Source: JBBQXY01 sp038209195
GTDB lineage: Bacteria; Chloroflexota; Ktedonobacteria; Ktedonobacterales; Ktedonobacteraceae
Direction of reading: 5' to 3'
DNA length: 64,000 nt
Assembly: GCA_038209195.1 (NCBI GenBank)
Contig: JBBQXY010000008.1
Coordinates: forward strand, 9,442-73,441
The notes under the pieces were generated by a model. That model ran no database searches, was not told where the DNA came from, and saw only the letters and a program-made list of their open reading frames with translations. Both the position numbers and the translations under genes were made by a program. Positions 1 to 9,337 of the stretch are shown in pieces; position 1 is the first letter of the stretch, and each line of letters opens with the position of its first letter.

Positions 1-545
1 CCTTTGTATACATAAACGGTGTTATCCTAACACTATCTCCCTTTGATCAGAGCAGCGATTCCGGTTGTGATCAGGTTAAGATTTTTCAATATAGGTAGAG
101 AAAAAGTGTATATTGTTTTTATTCAATCCTTAATGGAAAACTATCATAACTTAACCTCTTTTCAACCGCTTTGGCAACGTTAGCTCTACCTTCTCGTGGC
201 ATACTGTACTATAACTAGCCTGAGAGCTTCGGACTCACTAGGTTAGCTCTTCAAGTGGTACGGTACGGTATGGTTTGGGGTTGATGATGGGAGGATGGAT
301 TTGGATGACATACTGTGGAGCATTTCCTGGAGCGCGGCACTTACACCCGAACTCCAGATGATCCCCGATAGAACTATTTTTTTACATAGCCCGCGGGCAC
401 CTTCATACGCTTTTATAACCGAGGATACGGCGGGTTCATTACTCTCTAATTCTGCTGGTTTTCTCGAACGCCTTTTCGCAGGAACGCACGAATCTAAATG
501 TATAACAAATAAACATGCTAGGGTGGTTGGGTGGAGGTGATTGCG
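1..545. other. Left-edge region without a confident gene
   Basis: No recognisable gene, RNA or repeat is visible. An 81-codon reading frame at 295-540 (+) has a GGGAGG at 289-294, too close to its ATG at 295 but usable by a TTG at 301. Its translation resembles no family I know and has no clear hydrophobic or motif pattern. The region probably holds the promoter and leader of the flippase gene at 546. Confidence 0.4.
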
Positions 546-1841
546 ATGCCCTTACAACATGGACGCGCATTCTCGCGTAAACCAGGTGTCACACGACCGG
601 GTTTGGTGCGCTTAAGCATTGCCGCTTGTTCTTTTGTTGTAAGCGTATGCACAGCTATTTTTATTGCACGCCTCTTAACGCCTGACGCGTTTGGTATCTA
701 TATGTTCGTTTTGTGGTTAGCTACCGTCGCTGTTCCAGCCATTGGCGTTGGTATGTTAGCAGTAACGAGTCGTCACATTGCTGCAATACAGAGCCAGCAG
801 GAGCCACACGTAGCTGCTGGCATTTTCCATTTTGTCTGGCGGCAGCAGTACCGCAGTATTCTGCTTTATTGTTTGATCTATATCTTGTTAGCCTGGCCGT
901 TCTCTAAACTTTTTGGGGCCAGTGCGCCTGTACTTTTCTTGCTTCTAGCAGGTCTATCAGCCTTACCGCAACTGTTAAGTGGCGTCGCCAGTATTACCTT
1001 GCGCAGCTTACGTCGTTTCAATCTTCTGGCTGCCATTCGTCTCTTTGGGGCCGTCACTACGCTCCTGCTCGTAAGCCTCATAACACAAGTGCAGGCGGAT
1101 CTCATTGCTATGCTTCTGCTCATCTCAGCTATCGCGGCCACAATTCCGTTGGCAATAGCGATATTTTCGATTATGCGTTTGTTGCCAGTGAGAGAGGCGA
1201 TAGCACCGGGAGTGCTGCTCAAAGATCGCCTTACACGCGGACTGAACAATTCGTTGCTGCTTTTCATCATGGATGTCATCGTCTGGCAGCGAAGCGAGAT
1301 GCTGTTACTGACCCAAAAGCATAGTACTGCCGAGCTTGGTTTTTATGCCCTTAGCTCTATTATTAGCACGCGAGTCATCGACATTGCACCAACTCTGCTC
1401 TCAACTTGTCTTCTGCCGTTGCTCTTGCGCTATGTACCAGGGCAGAGATATGTCAGTGCGGGCGATGCATTTGTCAAAACATCGCGCTATGTCGCTCTGC
1501 TGGCTATTCCGCTCTGTGTCGGTGCGATCATCTTTTGTCCAGGCATCATCTCCTTCTGCTTTGGGAACGCCTATTTACCAATTGTTACACCGCTGCGCAT
1601 TCTACTCGTCGCTGCCGCTTTTGGCAGCGTTGCCACGGTGAGCCTGACGCACCTGGCTAACGGCGAGCGCAAACAGGCCCAGATCAAACTGGGCATCTAC
1701 GCCGCCAGTCTCAATATTCTGCTGGCTGTGCCTTGTATCGCGCTGTGGGGGGTGACAGGTGCTGCACTCGCCTGCGCAGTGGCCCAAATCGTCTCGGCTG
1801 TTGGTTCTATCCTAATCTGCAAAGAGCTCATCTTTGGTTGA
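546..1841 (+). CDS. Polysaccharide flippase-like membrane protein (MOP superfamily)
   Basis: A 431-residue polytopic membrane protein with about 12 hydrophobic segments spread along its whole length. The opening segment, with ARLLTPDAFGIY in the first 60 residues, is typical of Wzx/PST-type lipid-linked oligosaccharide flippases. Such proteins move undecaprenyl-linked glycans across the cytoplasmic membrane. I chose the ATG at 546 because GGAGGTG lies 7 bases before it; an in-frame GTG at 531 lies on the Shine-Dalgarno itself and is unlikely. The next gene is a glycosyltransferase 59 bp downstream on the same strand, which supports a role in exopolysaccharide or wall-polymer export. The substrate cannot be read from the sequence. 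Confidence 0.8.
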   Translation: MPLQHGRAFSRKPGVTRPGLVRLSIAACSFVVSVCTAIFIARLLTPDAFGIYMFVLWLATVAVPAIGVGMLAVTSRHIAAIQSQQEPHVAAGIFHFVWRQQYRSILLYCLIYILLAWPFSKLFGASAPVLFLLLAGLSALPQLLSGVASITLRSLRRFNLLAAIRLFGAVTTLLLVSLITQVQADLIAMLLLISAIAATIPLAIAIFSIMRLLPVREAIAPGVLLKDRLTRGLNNSLLLFIMDVIVWQRSEMLLLTQKHSTAELGFYALSSIISTRVIDIAPTLLSTCLLPLLLRYVPGQRYVSAGDAFVKTSRYVALLAIPLCVGAIIFCPGIISFCFGNAYLPIVTPLRILLVAAAFGSVATVSLTHLANGERKQAQIKLGIYAASLNILLAVPCIALWGVTGAALACAVAQIVSAVGSILICKELIFG

Positions 1842-1900
1842 GTTTGTATACTATCTGTGGGTGCCACCCCTGGCGCACCACTATTACAAAGGTTTGAACT

Positions 1901-4057
1901 ATGAGTTCGCGGCAAAAATCAACCGTAGAGATGCAACACGGCGTTCCTGCTACCAACCATTCACCGCGTCTGAGCATCATACTCTGCACCTACAATCGGC
2001 GGAACCTTGTCCTCTCCGCCCTTGCCAGCTTACGCCGTCAGACGTTAGCCTATGAGCAATTTGAAGTCATCGTCATCGACAATGGCTCAACCGATGGGAC
2101 GCTCGCGGCTGTGCGCACCTATGTCAGTGCCGGTATTCAAGTTGAGCGCAAAGCAGAGGACCTCTGGCAAGTACAGTGCCTTTCGGAACCACAAAATGGT
2201 CTGGCCTACGCTCGTCATACTGGTCTGCTAGCGGCATCCGGCGAAGTCGCTGTCTTTCTTGATGACGATGTCATTGCCGATCCCTATTTCCTCGAACACC
2301 TGCTCACCGCCTATGACGAGACACACGCGGACGCTATTGGTGGGCGCGTTGAATTGCGGTGGGAAGCTGCCCGTCCCCACTGGCTGGCGGAAGATTTACT
2401 GGACATGATTGGCTACTTCGCCCCTTTTCCCAAACGAAAACAATTGGAGCCGGGGACAAGTTTTAGCAGTTGTAGCTTTTCGGTCAAGATCGAGGCATTG
2501 CGTAGCATCGATTACTTCACCCCATTCCTCAGCAAACGGCTACATGTACCCGCCAGTTTGGAGATCGAGGATCTGTGCCGTCGTCTACATCTAGCAGGTT
2601 GCAACCTCTGGTACGAACCCGAGGCTGTTGTGGCCCATCGCGCTCCCGCTGCTCGCCTCAAACGCCCATATTTTGTAGGGCGTGCCTATTGGCAAGGTCG
2701 TTCCGAGGTGCTCGCCCGTTATGCCGACAAGAACGAGACCGATAAAGAGCGCCTCCACGATCGGCACAGCATTCTGCACGCTATCTTACCCGAGTTGCGT
2801 GAAATCTGTTACCTGGCATTTCTCCATCGTCCATTGTTGGTGTTGGCGGGACGCTCATCGGCAGAACGTCTTGAAGGAGCCATGGCTCAAGCCCGTCATT
2901 GGGGCTATTTACGGCAGCGACTACAATTCTTTGAACATGCACCCATAGAGGTGATGAACCCTGCCGTGCTCCTGGTGCGCCCTGCCGAACTGGACCCTAC
3001 CGCGGATTTGTTATTGCACGCCCTTGCTCGGCAAGACGTTGCGTGTACACAGGCTGTAGCCGAGATGCCCCTCACCTGGCTCTGGCGTCACCGTATCTTC
3101 CAGGGGCAAGCCATGGGCATTGTTCACCTATACCGACCCGGTGCCTGGCAATTATCGCAACGGCAACGTCGCCGACTGTGGTTCCGTCTCTGGCTGGCGC
3201 GCTGCTGGGGCATGCGTATCGTCACAACAGATGCAGGTGGGTGGTGGCAAAGCACACGCAATTTGCGCTTTCTCGCCCGTCGCACGCTGGAACGCAATTT
3301 GCTCTATAGTAGTGACATCGTTCTTGCCTACACGCGCCAGCCAGAACAACTCTACCCTGATAAAAAACTGCGCCGGCACATTCGCTGTCTGCCCCATCCC
3401 GGTTTGCACGGCTATTATAGCCCGCCCGTACCGCGAGTCGCCGCACAGGCCCAGCTTGGCCTACCCGGCAACACTGGCTTCGTCTTCCTCTGCTTTGCCC
3501 AGAACCATACCGAACGCGAACTCATTCAGCTCATCGCTGCTTTCTCCGAGGCCAAAAAAGATGCTAAAGCCGCCGAAACTCCCACTCGTTCAGCGGTCAA
3601 AGCGCAGTTGCTACTTGTTGGGTCGCCGTCAGACAAGAAGGTTGCGAGCCGCATTCTCAAGTTGGCTGCCCTCAACTCGTCCATTCACCTTGCTTTGGCT
3701 ACTCCCACGAAAGAGACCATTCCTCTCTATTTGGGGGCCGCCAATGCCGTTGTCCTGCCGCATTTCAACAATCAGAAAGCAGGTCTCCTGACTACAGCTC
3801 TGCTTGCCCTTTCATATGGCAAATATGTCGTCGCTCCAAACCTGCCCCGCTTTCAAGGTATGCTTCCCCCGCAAGCTTGCACCTACTACGACCCCACCAA
3901 CCGAGCATCGTTCACTCAGGCCCTGCTCAAAGTGCAAACCCTGCACCATACCATCAGCGAAAAAGAGCTACTTGCCCTGGATGCAGATACTGGTTGGGGC
4001 CAGTACGCTCATCGTTTACTGAAGATATACAAACTCCTTCTCAACACGAGCCCATAA
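1901..4057 (+). CDS. Two-domain glycosyltransferase (GT2 N-terminus, GT-B-like C-terminus)
   Basis: A 718-residue protein. Residues about 24-280 form a GT-A/GT2 domain: it opens with LSIILCTYNR, continues with VIDNGSTDGT, and has a DXD-type nucleotide-sugar/metal site in FLDDDVIADP. Residues about 370-715 resemble a GT-B/group 1 transferase, with GSPSDKK, TIPLYLGAANAVVLPHFN and a glycine/proline-rich region near the end, although the classic EX7E signature is not clean. It probably adds sugars to a lipid-linked or surface glycan handed to the flippase upstream. The Shine-Dalgarno is weak (AAAGG, spacing about 9). Acceptor and sugar are unknown. Confidence 0.8.
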   Translation: MSSRQKSTVEMQHGVPATNHSPRLSIILCTYNRRNLVLSALASLRRQTLAYEQFEVIVIDNGSTDGTLAAVRTYVSAGIQVERKAEDLWQVQCLSEPQNGLAYARHTGLLAASGEVAVFLDDDVIADPYFLEHLLTAYDETHADAIGGRVELRWEAARPHWLAEDLLDMIGYFAPFPKRKQLEPGTSFSSCSFSVKIEALRSIDYFTPFLSKRLHVPASLEIEDLCRRLHLAGCNLWYEPEAVVAHRAPAARLKRPYFVGRAYWQGRSEVLARYADKNETDKERLHDRHSILHAILPELREICYLAFLHRPLLVLAGRSSAERLEGAMAQARHWGYLRQRLQFFEHAPIEVMNPAVLLVRPAELDPTADLLLHALARQDVACTQAVAEMPLTWLWRHRIFQGQAMGIVHLYRPGAWQLSQRQRRRLWFRLWLARCWGMRIVTTDAGGWWQSTRNLRFLARRTLERNLLYSSDIVLAYTRQPEQLYPDKKLRRHIRCLPHPGLHGYYSPPVPRVAAQAQLGLPGNTGFVFLCFAQNHTERELIQLIAAFSEAKKDAKAAETPTRSAVKAQLLLVGSPSDKKVASRILKLAALNSSIHLALATPTKETIPLYLGAANAVVLPHFNNQKAGLLTTALLALSYGKYVVAPNLPRFQGMLPPQACTYYDPTNRASFTQALLKVQTLHHTISEKELLALDADTGWGQYAHRLLKIYKLLLNTSP

Positions 4058-4217
4058 CACGTTTCTTCCTGCTACCCACGAAAGGATGGCGCAATACCCC
4101 CCGAAAGAAGGGAAAACTAGCTGATAACGATCATGACAATACCACATTCCGTATGCTATCATTGAAGGGATAGTTGCGATAGTGTTTTACCCGCTAGCAC
4201 CCAAAGGAGTTTGCTAG

Positions 4218-4601
4218 ATGATCGCCAACGACATAATGACCCGCAAAGTTTGCACCATCCACCCGGATGCCAGTGCTCAGGAAGCTGCCCAACTCCTCGA
4301 CCGCATGCGCATTAGCGGCCTGCCTGTCGTCAATGCCGAAAGCAAAATTATCGGCATCATTACTGAAGCTGACATCATCAGCAAAGTGAATAAAGAAGGT
4401 CTGCTTGTGCGCGATATCATGAGCCACGAGGTCATCACTATCAGCGAGGAGACCCCCGTTAACGAGATCGCCATGCTCCTCACCGAACGCAAAGTTAAAC
4501 GCGTCCCAGTCGTCAGCAATGGCAAGCTCGTCGGCATTGTCAGTCGCGGCGATATCGTCCATGCCGTGGCACAGGGACATTTGATCATCCGCCAATGGTG
4601 A
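4218..4601 (+). CDS. Tandem CBS-domain protein
   Basis: 127 residues consisting almost only of two CBS domains (about 7-60 and 70-125). The first has the typical opening IMTRKVCTIHPDASAQEAAQLL and the motif GLPVVNAESKIIGIITEADI (18-20 residue blocks); the second has VKRVPVVSNGKLVGIVSRGDIV. Stand-alone CBS pairs bind adenine nucleotides such as AMP or ATP and act as energy sensors or modulators of partner proteins. The start is supported by AAAGGAG 8 bases before the ATG. The gene ends 11 bp from the convergent gene at 4613. No partner is evident nearby. Confidence 0.9.
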   Translation: MIANDIMTRKVCTIHPDASAQEAAQLLDRMRISGLPVVNAESKIIGIITEADIISKVNKEGLLVRDIMSHEVITISEETPVNEIAMLLTERKVKRVPVVSNGKLVGIVSRGDIVHAVAQGHLIIRQW

Positions 4602-4612
4602 ACATGGTGCGT

Positions 4613-7081
4613 TCAAGCACTACAACTATCAGCCGCTATGCTATGGCTGGTCGCATCCCAGACAATTGAGCCACCTTGAAAGCTCTGGCGGTAATAACTA
4701 TCTGGCCCCAGCGCGCTATTCGTGTATGGCACCAGGGCAGAGGTGGGATAGCCATGGCATCCGGTGGCGGCATGATCGACGGTCACGTATTGTGTCCAGA
4801 CACCACCATAGACCCAAAACGGGGTGCTAGTGCCGTCAATCATCATGAACGCGCCTGGGAGATAGCTGCCACCGCCAAAATCCTGTATCCATCCTGCTAC
4901 CCAGTGATGGACTGCCGCGCCACCTCCGTTGTCCCGTGGCAGCCCTACGGCAATCTCGCCACCGGATTGCGTGTACAGTGTCTTGAAATAGCCAGCGGTC
5001 GTGCTATCCGGCGCACCGACACCAACCCAATCGCGATCAAAGCTACCGCTGGTCCAGTCGGGAATAGTACAGGTGACACATGCCACAAAGCTATCGGAAG
5101 TATTGGCGAAGTCCGACTGTGGTGGCAGCAGCGCACTACCCAAACTGGGCAGGTAGTTATCTGTCCACCCATTGGTCGCGTTCTGTGGGTGCGCCGCAAA
5201 GTACCACACAGCTTCTTCGTAAATGCTGCGAAATGGCGCGCCCGGATACCAGTGACCATACACCGAGGATGCCACATCGTTAGGGTTATTCCCATAGGCC
5301 CCATTGTATGCCCATACGGCGAAAAACCAGTCATTGGCTTTGAACGGGTCATTCGGGTCAGTGGAGGAGGCCACGCCAGCCGTACCATTCCAGTCGGAGA
5401 TCAACGATTCCGTCCCAACACCGATATTATAGCTCTGTTCCTGTTGAATCTTGCTCGCGTCGGCGCGGCAATTGCCCGCTGAAATACACTGTGGCGGCAT
5501 AGCCCATGTTTGCTGGAATTCTCCCCAACCGCCATCAAAACTCTTGATGGGCGATCCCACGTGCTCTCCATTAATCTGATATCCAGTGGTGTTAAACTGG
5601 TGCCAGTTGCTCTCAACATAGGCCATACCGTGCAGAACGGCAGCCGAAACGTGCGGTGCGCCAGTTAAACCGTGCGGGCATGTGCCATAGCACATCGATG
5701 AGAAAGCGGGCGCGTCGAGCAACTGGCCCGCGTGTCCTTCCAACATCCATTCATCCTGCTGAAAGACGCTGGCATTTTGTCCACTATCCCCGCTTAAACG
5801 CCGATGGAAAGTCAACAGACCAGCCAGCACACTCCCAGGAATAACCTGTACCTGCACCGCTGGAATGTGGGCCGTCCAAAAAGTTTGTTCAATCTGTCCC
5901 CCTGCTGGCAGTTGCAAGTTCTGCACTGCCCCAGAGTGCGTATCGCTCAAAACGAGCGCCTCTTGTGCTGGCACCCCTGCTATCCCTTGTGCCGCCAGGT
6001 CGCTGCGCACCCCTAACACTTGTGACATTACTACCACACGCCCATCGCCGGAGCGACTCAAGGCCGTCATCTGCTTCCCAAAGCGAGATGCGTCAAAAAG
6101 TGTCACTATCCCGCTTACCCTGCTACCGCTAAAACCAATGCGCACAACAGTATAGCGCAGTGGTTGCCAACTGAGGACGCGCTCGCACTCAACCGAGGTC
6201 CCATCACTGCCCACGCGCAGTACATTCCCCGGCAAAATATCCGGCGGCAAAGTCGCGATAACATTGCTACCACTCCCCAAAGACTGATTGCGTCCTATCG
6301 TCTGCATAGCTTTTGTCTGCACGCGTAGCAATGCTACAGGCTGCTGTGGACGTGCCAACGTCGCAATCAAAGCTCCTGAATTATCAATCCCCACCAGGTG
6401 CAAGGAACTAGTATCCATAACACGTTGCCAAATAATGGCATCATGCCCTTGCAGGTCCACACGATGCAGCTCCTCGTTTCCTGAGACCGACACGCCATTG
6501 GAGGTCGATTGCACTGTCTGTTGCTTCGCTCGCGTCGTTGATCCTACACTGCGTTTAGTCACCTGCGTATTTGACGCTAGCGATTGATTACCACTGTGAT
6601 AGTAAAGGAACTGACCATCAGCCGACCAGATTATCTGATCTCCAGCAGAAACTCCGCCTGGAACAAGCACCTTATTGTTCTGTCCATCTGTAGATAGTAT
6701 GCTCAGCGCTGCCCCATTCAAATTTGTTCCATTGCTGTCGCGCAAAGGCGTCAACAGCCCTACATACTGTCCATTGGGCGCGGGGAAAAAGAGCGGGGTC
6801 TGCACCTGTGAGCTACGAGCCATAGCAATCACCGGCACCGTAGCTTGCAGATTAGCACCCGTAGCCCGATACACAACCAGTGGGCCGTTGGGTTGCTCTG
6901 CACTACTAAATGCGACAGTATAGATCAGATCATAATCGTGGGTGTTCCATGTCCCCCTCACTGTCAAACTTTGTGCCCCCGTAGTAGGATGTACCCGCGC
7001 AAACGTCGACACACGCACCACCCAACCAATCGGTAGTACCAGAGCCAATAGCACGACCACCAGCAAAAACGTTCGTTTCAT
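4613..7081 (-). CDS. Secreted multidomain protein: propeller-like N-terminus, lysozyme-like domain, LGFP-type C-terminus
   Basis: 822 residues from the ATG at 7081, whose MKRTFLLVVVLLALVLP is a signal peptide or anchor; an in-frame extension up to 7132 lacks a membrane-export logic. Residues about 40-430 look like a TolB/WD-type beta-propeller (APNGQYVGLLTP, WSADGQFLYYHSG). Residues about 450-640 resemble a goose-lysozyme/SLT fold: the likely catalytic Glu is E490 in YVESNWHQ, followed by FDGGWGEFQQTW and WAYNGAYGNNPND. The last 130 residues carry LGFP-like repeats (GLPRDNGGGAAVHHW; GCHGYPTS...FQGGSIVWD), which bind cell walls in other families. I infer an extracellular peptidoglycan-active protein. 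The catalytic assignment is by pattern only. Confidence 0.65.
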   Translation of the reverse strand: MKRTFLLVVVLLALVLPIGWVVRVSTFARVHPTTGAQSLTVRGTWNTHDYDLIYTVAFSSAEQPNGPLVVYRATGANLQATVPVIAMARSSQVQTPLFFPAPNGQYVGLLTPLRDSNGTNLNGAALSILSTDGQNNKVLVPGGVSAGDQIIWSADGQFLYYHSGNQSLASNTQVTKRSVGSTTRAKQQTVQSTSNGVSVSGNEELHRVDLQGHDAIIWQRVMDTSSLHLVGIDNSGALIATLARPQQPVALLRVQTKAMQTIGRNQSLGSGSNVIATLPPDILPGNVLRVGSDGTSVECERVLSWQPLRYTVVRIGFSGSRVSGIVTLFDASRFGKQMTALSRSGDGRVVVMSQVLGVRSDLAAQGIAGVPAQEALVLSDTHSGAVQNLQLPAGGQIEQTFWTAHIPAVQVQVIPGSVLAGLLTFHRRLSGDSGQNASVFQQDEWMLEGHAGQLLDAPAFSSMCYGTCPHGLTGAPHVSAAVLHGMAYVESNWHQFNTTGYQINGEHVGSPIKSFDGGWGEFQQTWAMPPQCISAGNCRADASKIQQEQSYNIGVGTESLISDWNGTAGVASSTDPNDPFKANDWFFAVWAYNGAYGNNPNDVASSVYGHWYPGAPFRSIYEEAVWYFAAHPQNATNGWTDNYLPSLGSALLPPQSDFANTSDSFVACVTCTIPDWTSGSFDRDWVGVGAPDSTTAGYFKTLYTQSGGEIAVGLPRDNGGGAAVHHWVAGWIQDFGGGSYLPGAFMMIDGTSTPFWVYGGVWTQYVTVDHAATGCHGYPTSALVPYTNSALGPDSYYRQSFQGGSIVWDATSHSIAADSCSA

Positions 7082-7506
7082 CGCTACCTGTCCCTCGCAA
7101 ACTTTCGCTACGTAAACCACCGGGAACAGCAACCATTGCCTGGCTGCTCATACTAACAGCATACACATTTAAACAAACGACTTCACCTTCTGAAGAAAGA
7201 ACCTATCTTGCCGCCAAAAATAACACCCTGACACAACACACTGCAAGAGCCAAAGCGGGGATGCAAGGGGCGGCAGCCCCTTGACTGGCACCCTGTCCGC
7301 ACCGTGCCTGGGGGCAGGTAATACAGGTAATAGGGCTGCGCCCTAGTCTTCTCCCCTCCTGCCGCCGAAGGCGGCATTTCAAATAAAGACTACCAAAAAG
7401 TAGTACCTTAGGGTTGATTTAGCTTTGCATGACAACAAGACATGGAAGCATCCGCCGTAATCGGCTATAATGTGCAAGTAATATAAAAGTGTTGCGAGGC
7501 TTCGCA
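7082..7506. other. Intergenic region with repeat copy A and the lepB promoter area
   Basis: This divergent intergenic region contains copy A of the GGATGCAAGGGGC repeat (7257-7377). A TATAAT at 7466-7471 is a candidate -10 for the signal peptidase operon; no convincing -35 accompanies it. Confidence 0.4.
7257..7377 (+). repeat. GGATGCAAGGGGC palindromic repeat, copy A
   Basis: The element has modular palindromes: GATGCAAGGGGC/GCCCCTTG, a CCCTGTCC...GGCAGGTAATA module, GGGCTGCGCCC, and CTGCCGCCGAAGGCGGCA at the right end. The same modules recur at 18667, 19949, 22366, 30721 and, inverted, 47050. No coding capacity is visible. Confidence 0.8.
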
Positions 7507-8052
7507 GTGTCAGAAATACATACCCGTTTTCTGCGTGAGATCATTGAAATAGTGACCCTCACCTTGCTCGTACTCTTCATCATCCGTTTCGCAATACAAA
7601 GCTTCCGCACGGATGGACAGAGCATGGAGCCGAATTTTCATTCCAACGAGTATGTCTTGGTCAATAAAGTGACCTATCTACTACAACAGCCGCAGCGCGG
7701 CGATGTCATTGTTTTTCATTATCCATTTGACATTCATAAGGACTTTATTAAACGCCTGATCGGCTTGCCCGGTGATACCATTCACGTTACCAGTACCACC
7801 GTGACCATCAACGGCAAAACCATTCAAGAGCCATACATTCGCGTACCCGCTAACTTTGCCAACAATACCTGGAAATTGGGCGCAAATCAGTTCTTTGTAA
7901 TGGGAGATAATCGCGATAACAGTTTAGATTCACGAACCTGGGGTCCGCTGGCGCGTAGTTATATTATAGGAAAAGTCGTAGCGGCCTACTGGCCAATAAA
8001 CTACCTGGGGCTCATCAAAAACTACTCAGCCGTCTATACAGCAGTACCCTAG
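7507..8052 (+). CDS. lepB: Signal peptidase I (first of two)
   Basis: 181 residues from GTG 7507, chosen because GAGG lies 8 bases upstream and because the resulting N-terminus aligns with its neighbour at 8081; a GTG at 7489 would only add six residues. There is one N-terminal membrane segment (about 13-30). The catalytic dyad is visible: Ser39 in GQSMEP and Lys82 in FIKRLIGLPGD, followed by MGDNRDNSLDSR. It cleaves signal peptides of exported proteins on the outer face of the membrane. It is followed 28 bp later by a paralogue in the same orientation. Confidence 0.95.
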   Translation: MSEIHTRFLREIIEIVTLTLLVLFIIRFAIQSFRTDGQSMEPNFHSNEYVLVNKVTYLLQQPQRGDVIVFHYPFDIHKDFIKRLIGLPGDTIHVTSTTVTINGKTIQEPYIRVPANFANNTWKLGANQFFVMGDNRDNSLDSRTWGPLARSYIIGKVVAAYWPINYLGLIKNYSAVYTAVP

Positions 8053-8080
8053 TGTAAATAAGACACGATATGAGGTTACA

Positions 8081-8632
8081 TTGAAAAAACATTCGCATCT
8101 CGCGCGAGAAATTGTCGAAACTATCGCCTTAACCCTGATCATATTTATAGTCATCCGCTTTGCCATCCAAAGCTATCGTGTGAGTGGCATCAGCATGCAA
8201 CCTGGCCTCCAGAACGATGAATACGTCGTAGTCAACAAAATCGCCTACCTCTTCCACGCGCCAGAACGAGGCGATGTGATCGTTTTTCACTATCCACTCG
8301 ACACCTCTAAAGACTTCATCAAACGTGTGATAGGATTACCAGGCGACACAATAACCTACGATAGTACCACTGTTCACGTCAATGGCACACTCCTCACGGA
8401 ACCATATATCAGTCAAGCCGCGAATCCAGAAGGTAAGACGTGGGTAGTGCCACAGAATGATTATTTTGTTATGGGCGATAACCGTCCAGCCAGTGATGAT
8501 TCACGCGATTGGGGCTTTGTTCCCAAAGAGGATCTTGTTGGAAAGGCGGTCATGGTCTATTGGCCGTTTAGCAACTGGAAACTCATCAACACCTATCCTA
8601 CTGTTTATGCCCAGATTAAAGTCAGCCATTGA
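8081..8632 (+). CDS. lepB: Signal peptidase I (second of two)
   Basis: 183 residues starting at TTG 8081 with TGAGGT 5-10 bases upstream. It has an N-terminal membrane segment, nucleophile Ser38 in GISMQP, general base Lys81 in DFIKRVIGLPGD, and the box E motif MGDNRPASDDSRDWG. It is clearly a tandem duplicate of the preceding gene, with strongly diverged linkers. Two type I enzymes in one operon suggest either redundancy or different substrate sets; the sequence does not decide this. The next gene follows after 13 bp. Confidence 0.95.
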   Translation: MKKHSHLAREIVETIALTLIIFIVIRFAIQSYRVSGISMQPGLQNDEYVVVNKIAYLFHAPERGDVIVFHYPLDTSKDFIKRVIGLPGDTITYDSTTVHVNGTLLTEPYISQAANPEGKTWVVPQNDYFVMGDNRPASDDSRDWGFVPKEDLVGKAVMVYWPFSNWKLINTYPTVYAQIKVSH

Positions 8633-8645
8633 AGGGAACTACTCC

Positions 8646-9314
8646 ATGCCCGAGTCAGAACAGGAATACCCATTGCATCAATCGCAGCATGACATCCACG
8701 GACCTCAAGATCAGGACAACGTGCAAGACGATGATGTAATAGCCAGGACACAACCCGTCTCTCGTCGCACGAACAGGCCATTGCGCCAGCGCGAAGAAGC
8801 CATCATGCCACAGCTTCCCCGCAATCGCTTGCAAAATGCCTTACTCGCTGGTCTCATCGCTGGCGTGCTCTGCTCCATCGAGAATATCATCATTGTCTTT
8901 GCCAATACTGCGAACTACCAACAAGCAGCTACCTTTACCGCCGCCAAATTCCCTTTCAGCCTGGCTTTAACTCTCGTTGGTGTCTTGTGCTTAACTTTTT
9001 TCATTGGCTTGCTCATCTGCCTGTGCGCAGGTTTTGTCACTGGAAAGATCGTGGTACAACGCCGCCTGGGCTTCCTGACAGGTTTTATCGCTGGTGTCTT
9101 AACCTACGGCATCAGCTTCCTGCTCAACTACATCCCTAACTATCCTACTCATATTGCCAGCAATAGCCCTGGTAGCCCCAACAGCACCGGTTCGATCGTT
9201 GGTGGCATCTTTGTTATCCTACTCTTCTTCCTCATATGGGGTATTGGAGCTGGTCTGGTCAGTCTTTTTGGCACCTGGCTCGCCACGCGCCGTCACCCCT
9301 ACTATACCGAGTGA
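8646..9314 (+). CDS. Hypothetical four-segment membrane protein
   Basis: 222 residues from ATG 8646, the first start after the lepB stop at 8632; a much longer frame in the same phase overlaps lepB and is not credible. The first 55 residues are polar, rich in Gln, Asp and His, and probably cytoplasmic. About four membrane segments follow, with glycine-rich helices such as GLIAGVL and GLLICLCAGFVTGK. I do not recognise a family. It is probably co-transcribed with the two signal peptidases and ends just before the long hairpin at 9338. Confidence 0.65.
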   Translation: MPESEQEYPLHQSQHDIHGPQDQDNVQDDDVIARTQPVSRRTNRPLRQREEAIMPQLPRNRLQNALLAGLIAGVLCSIENIIIVFANTANYQQAATFTAAKFPFSLALTLVGVLCLTFFIGLLICLCAGFVTGKIVVQRRLGFLTGFIAGVLTYGISFLLNYIPNYPTHIASNSPGSPNSTGSIVGGIFVILLFFLIWGIGAGLVSLFGTWLATRRHPYYTE

Positions 9315-9337
9315 CGTTCGTCATCGAAAACGGAAAG

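Noticed and set aside
295..540. 81-codon frame upstream of the flippase
   Set aside because: The Shine-Dalgarno-like GGGAGG is misplaced for the ATG, the product shows no motif, and it runs up to and just overlaps the flippase leader. Kept only as a remark.
3120..3791. 223-codon frame inside the glycosyltransferase gene
   Set aside because: An alternative frame of a real gene, Ser/Arg/Pro-rich as expected from frame-shifted GC-rich coding sequence.
4676..5482. 268-codon + frame opposite the transglycosylase gene
   Set aside because: The antisense frame has no Shine-Dalgarno or domain, and the minus-strand gene clearly has protein motifs here.
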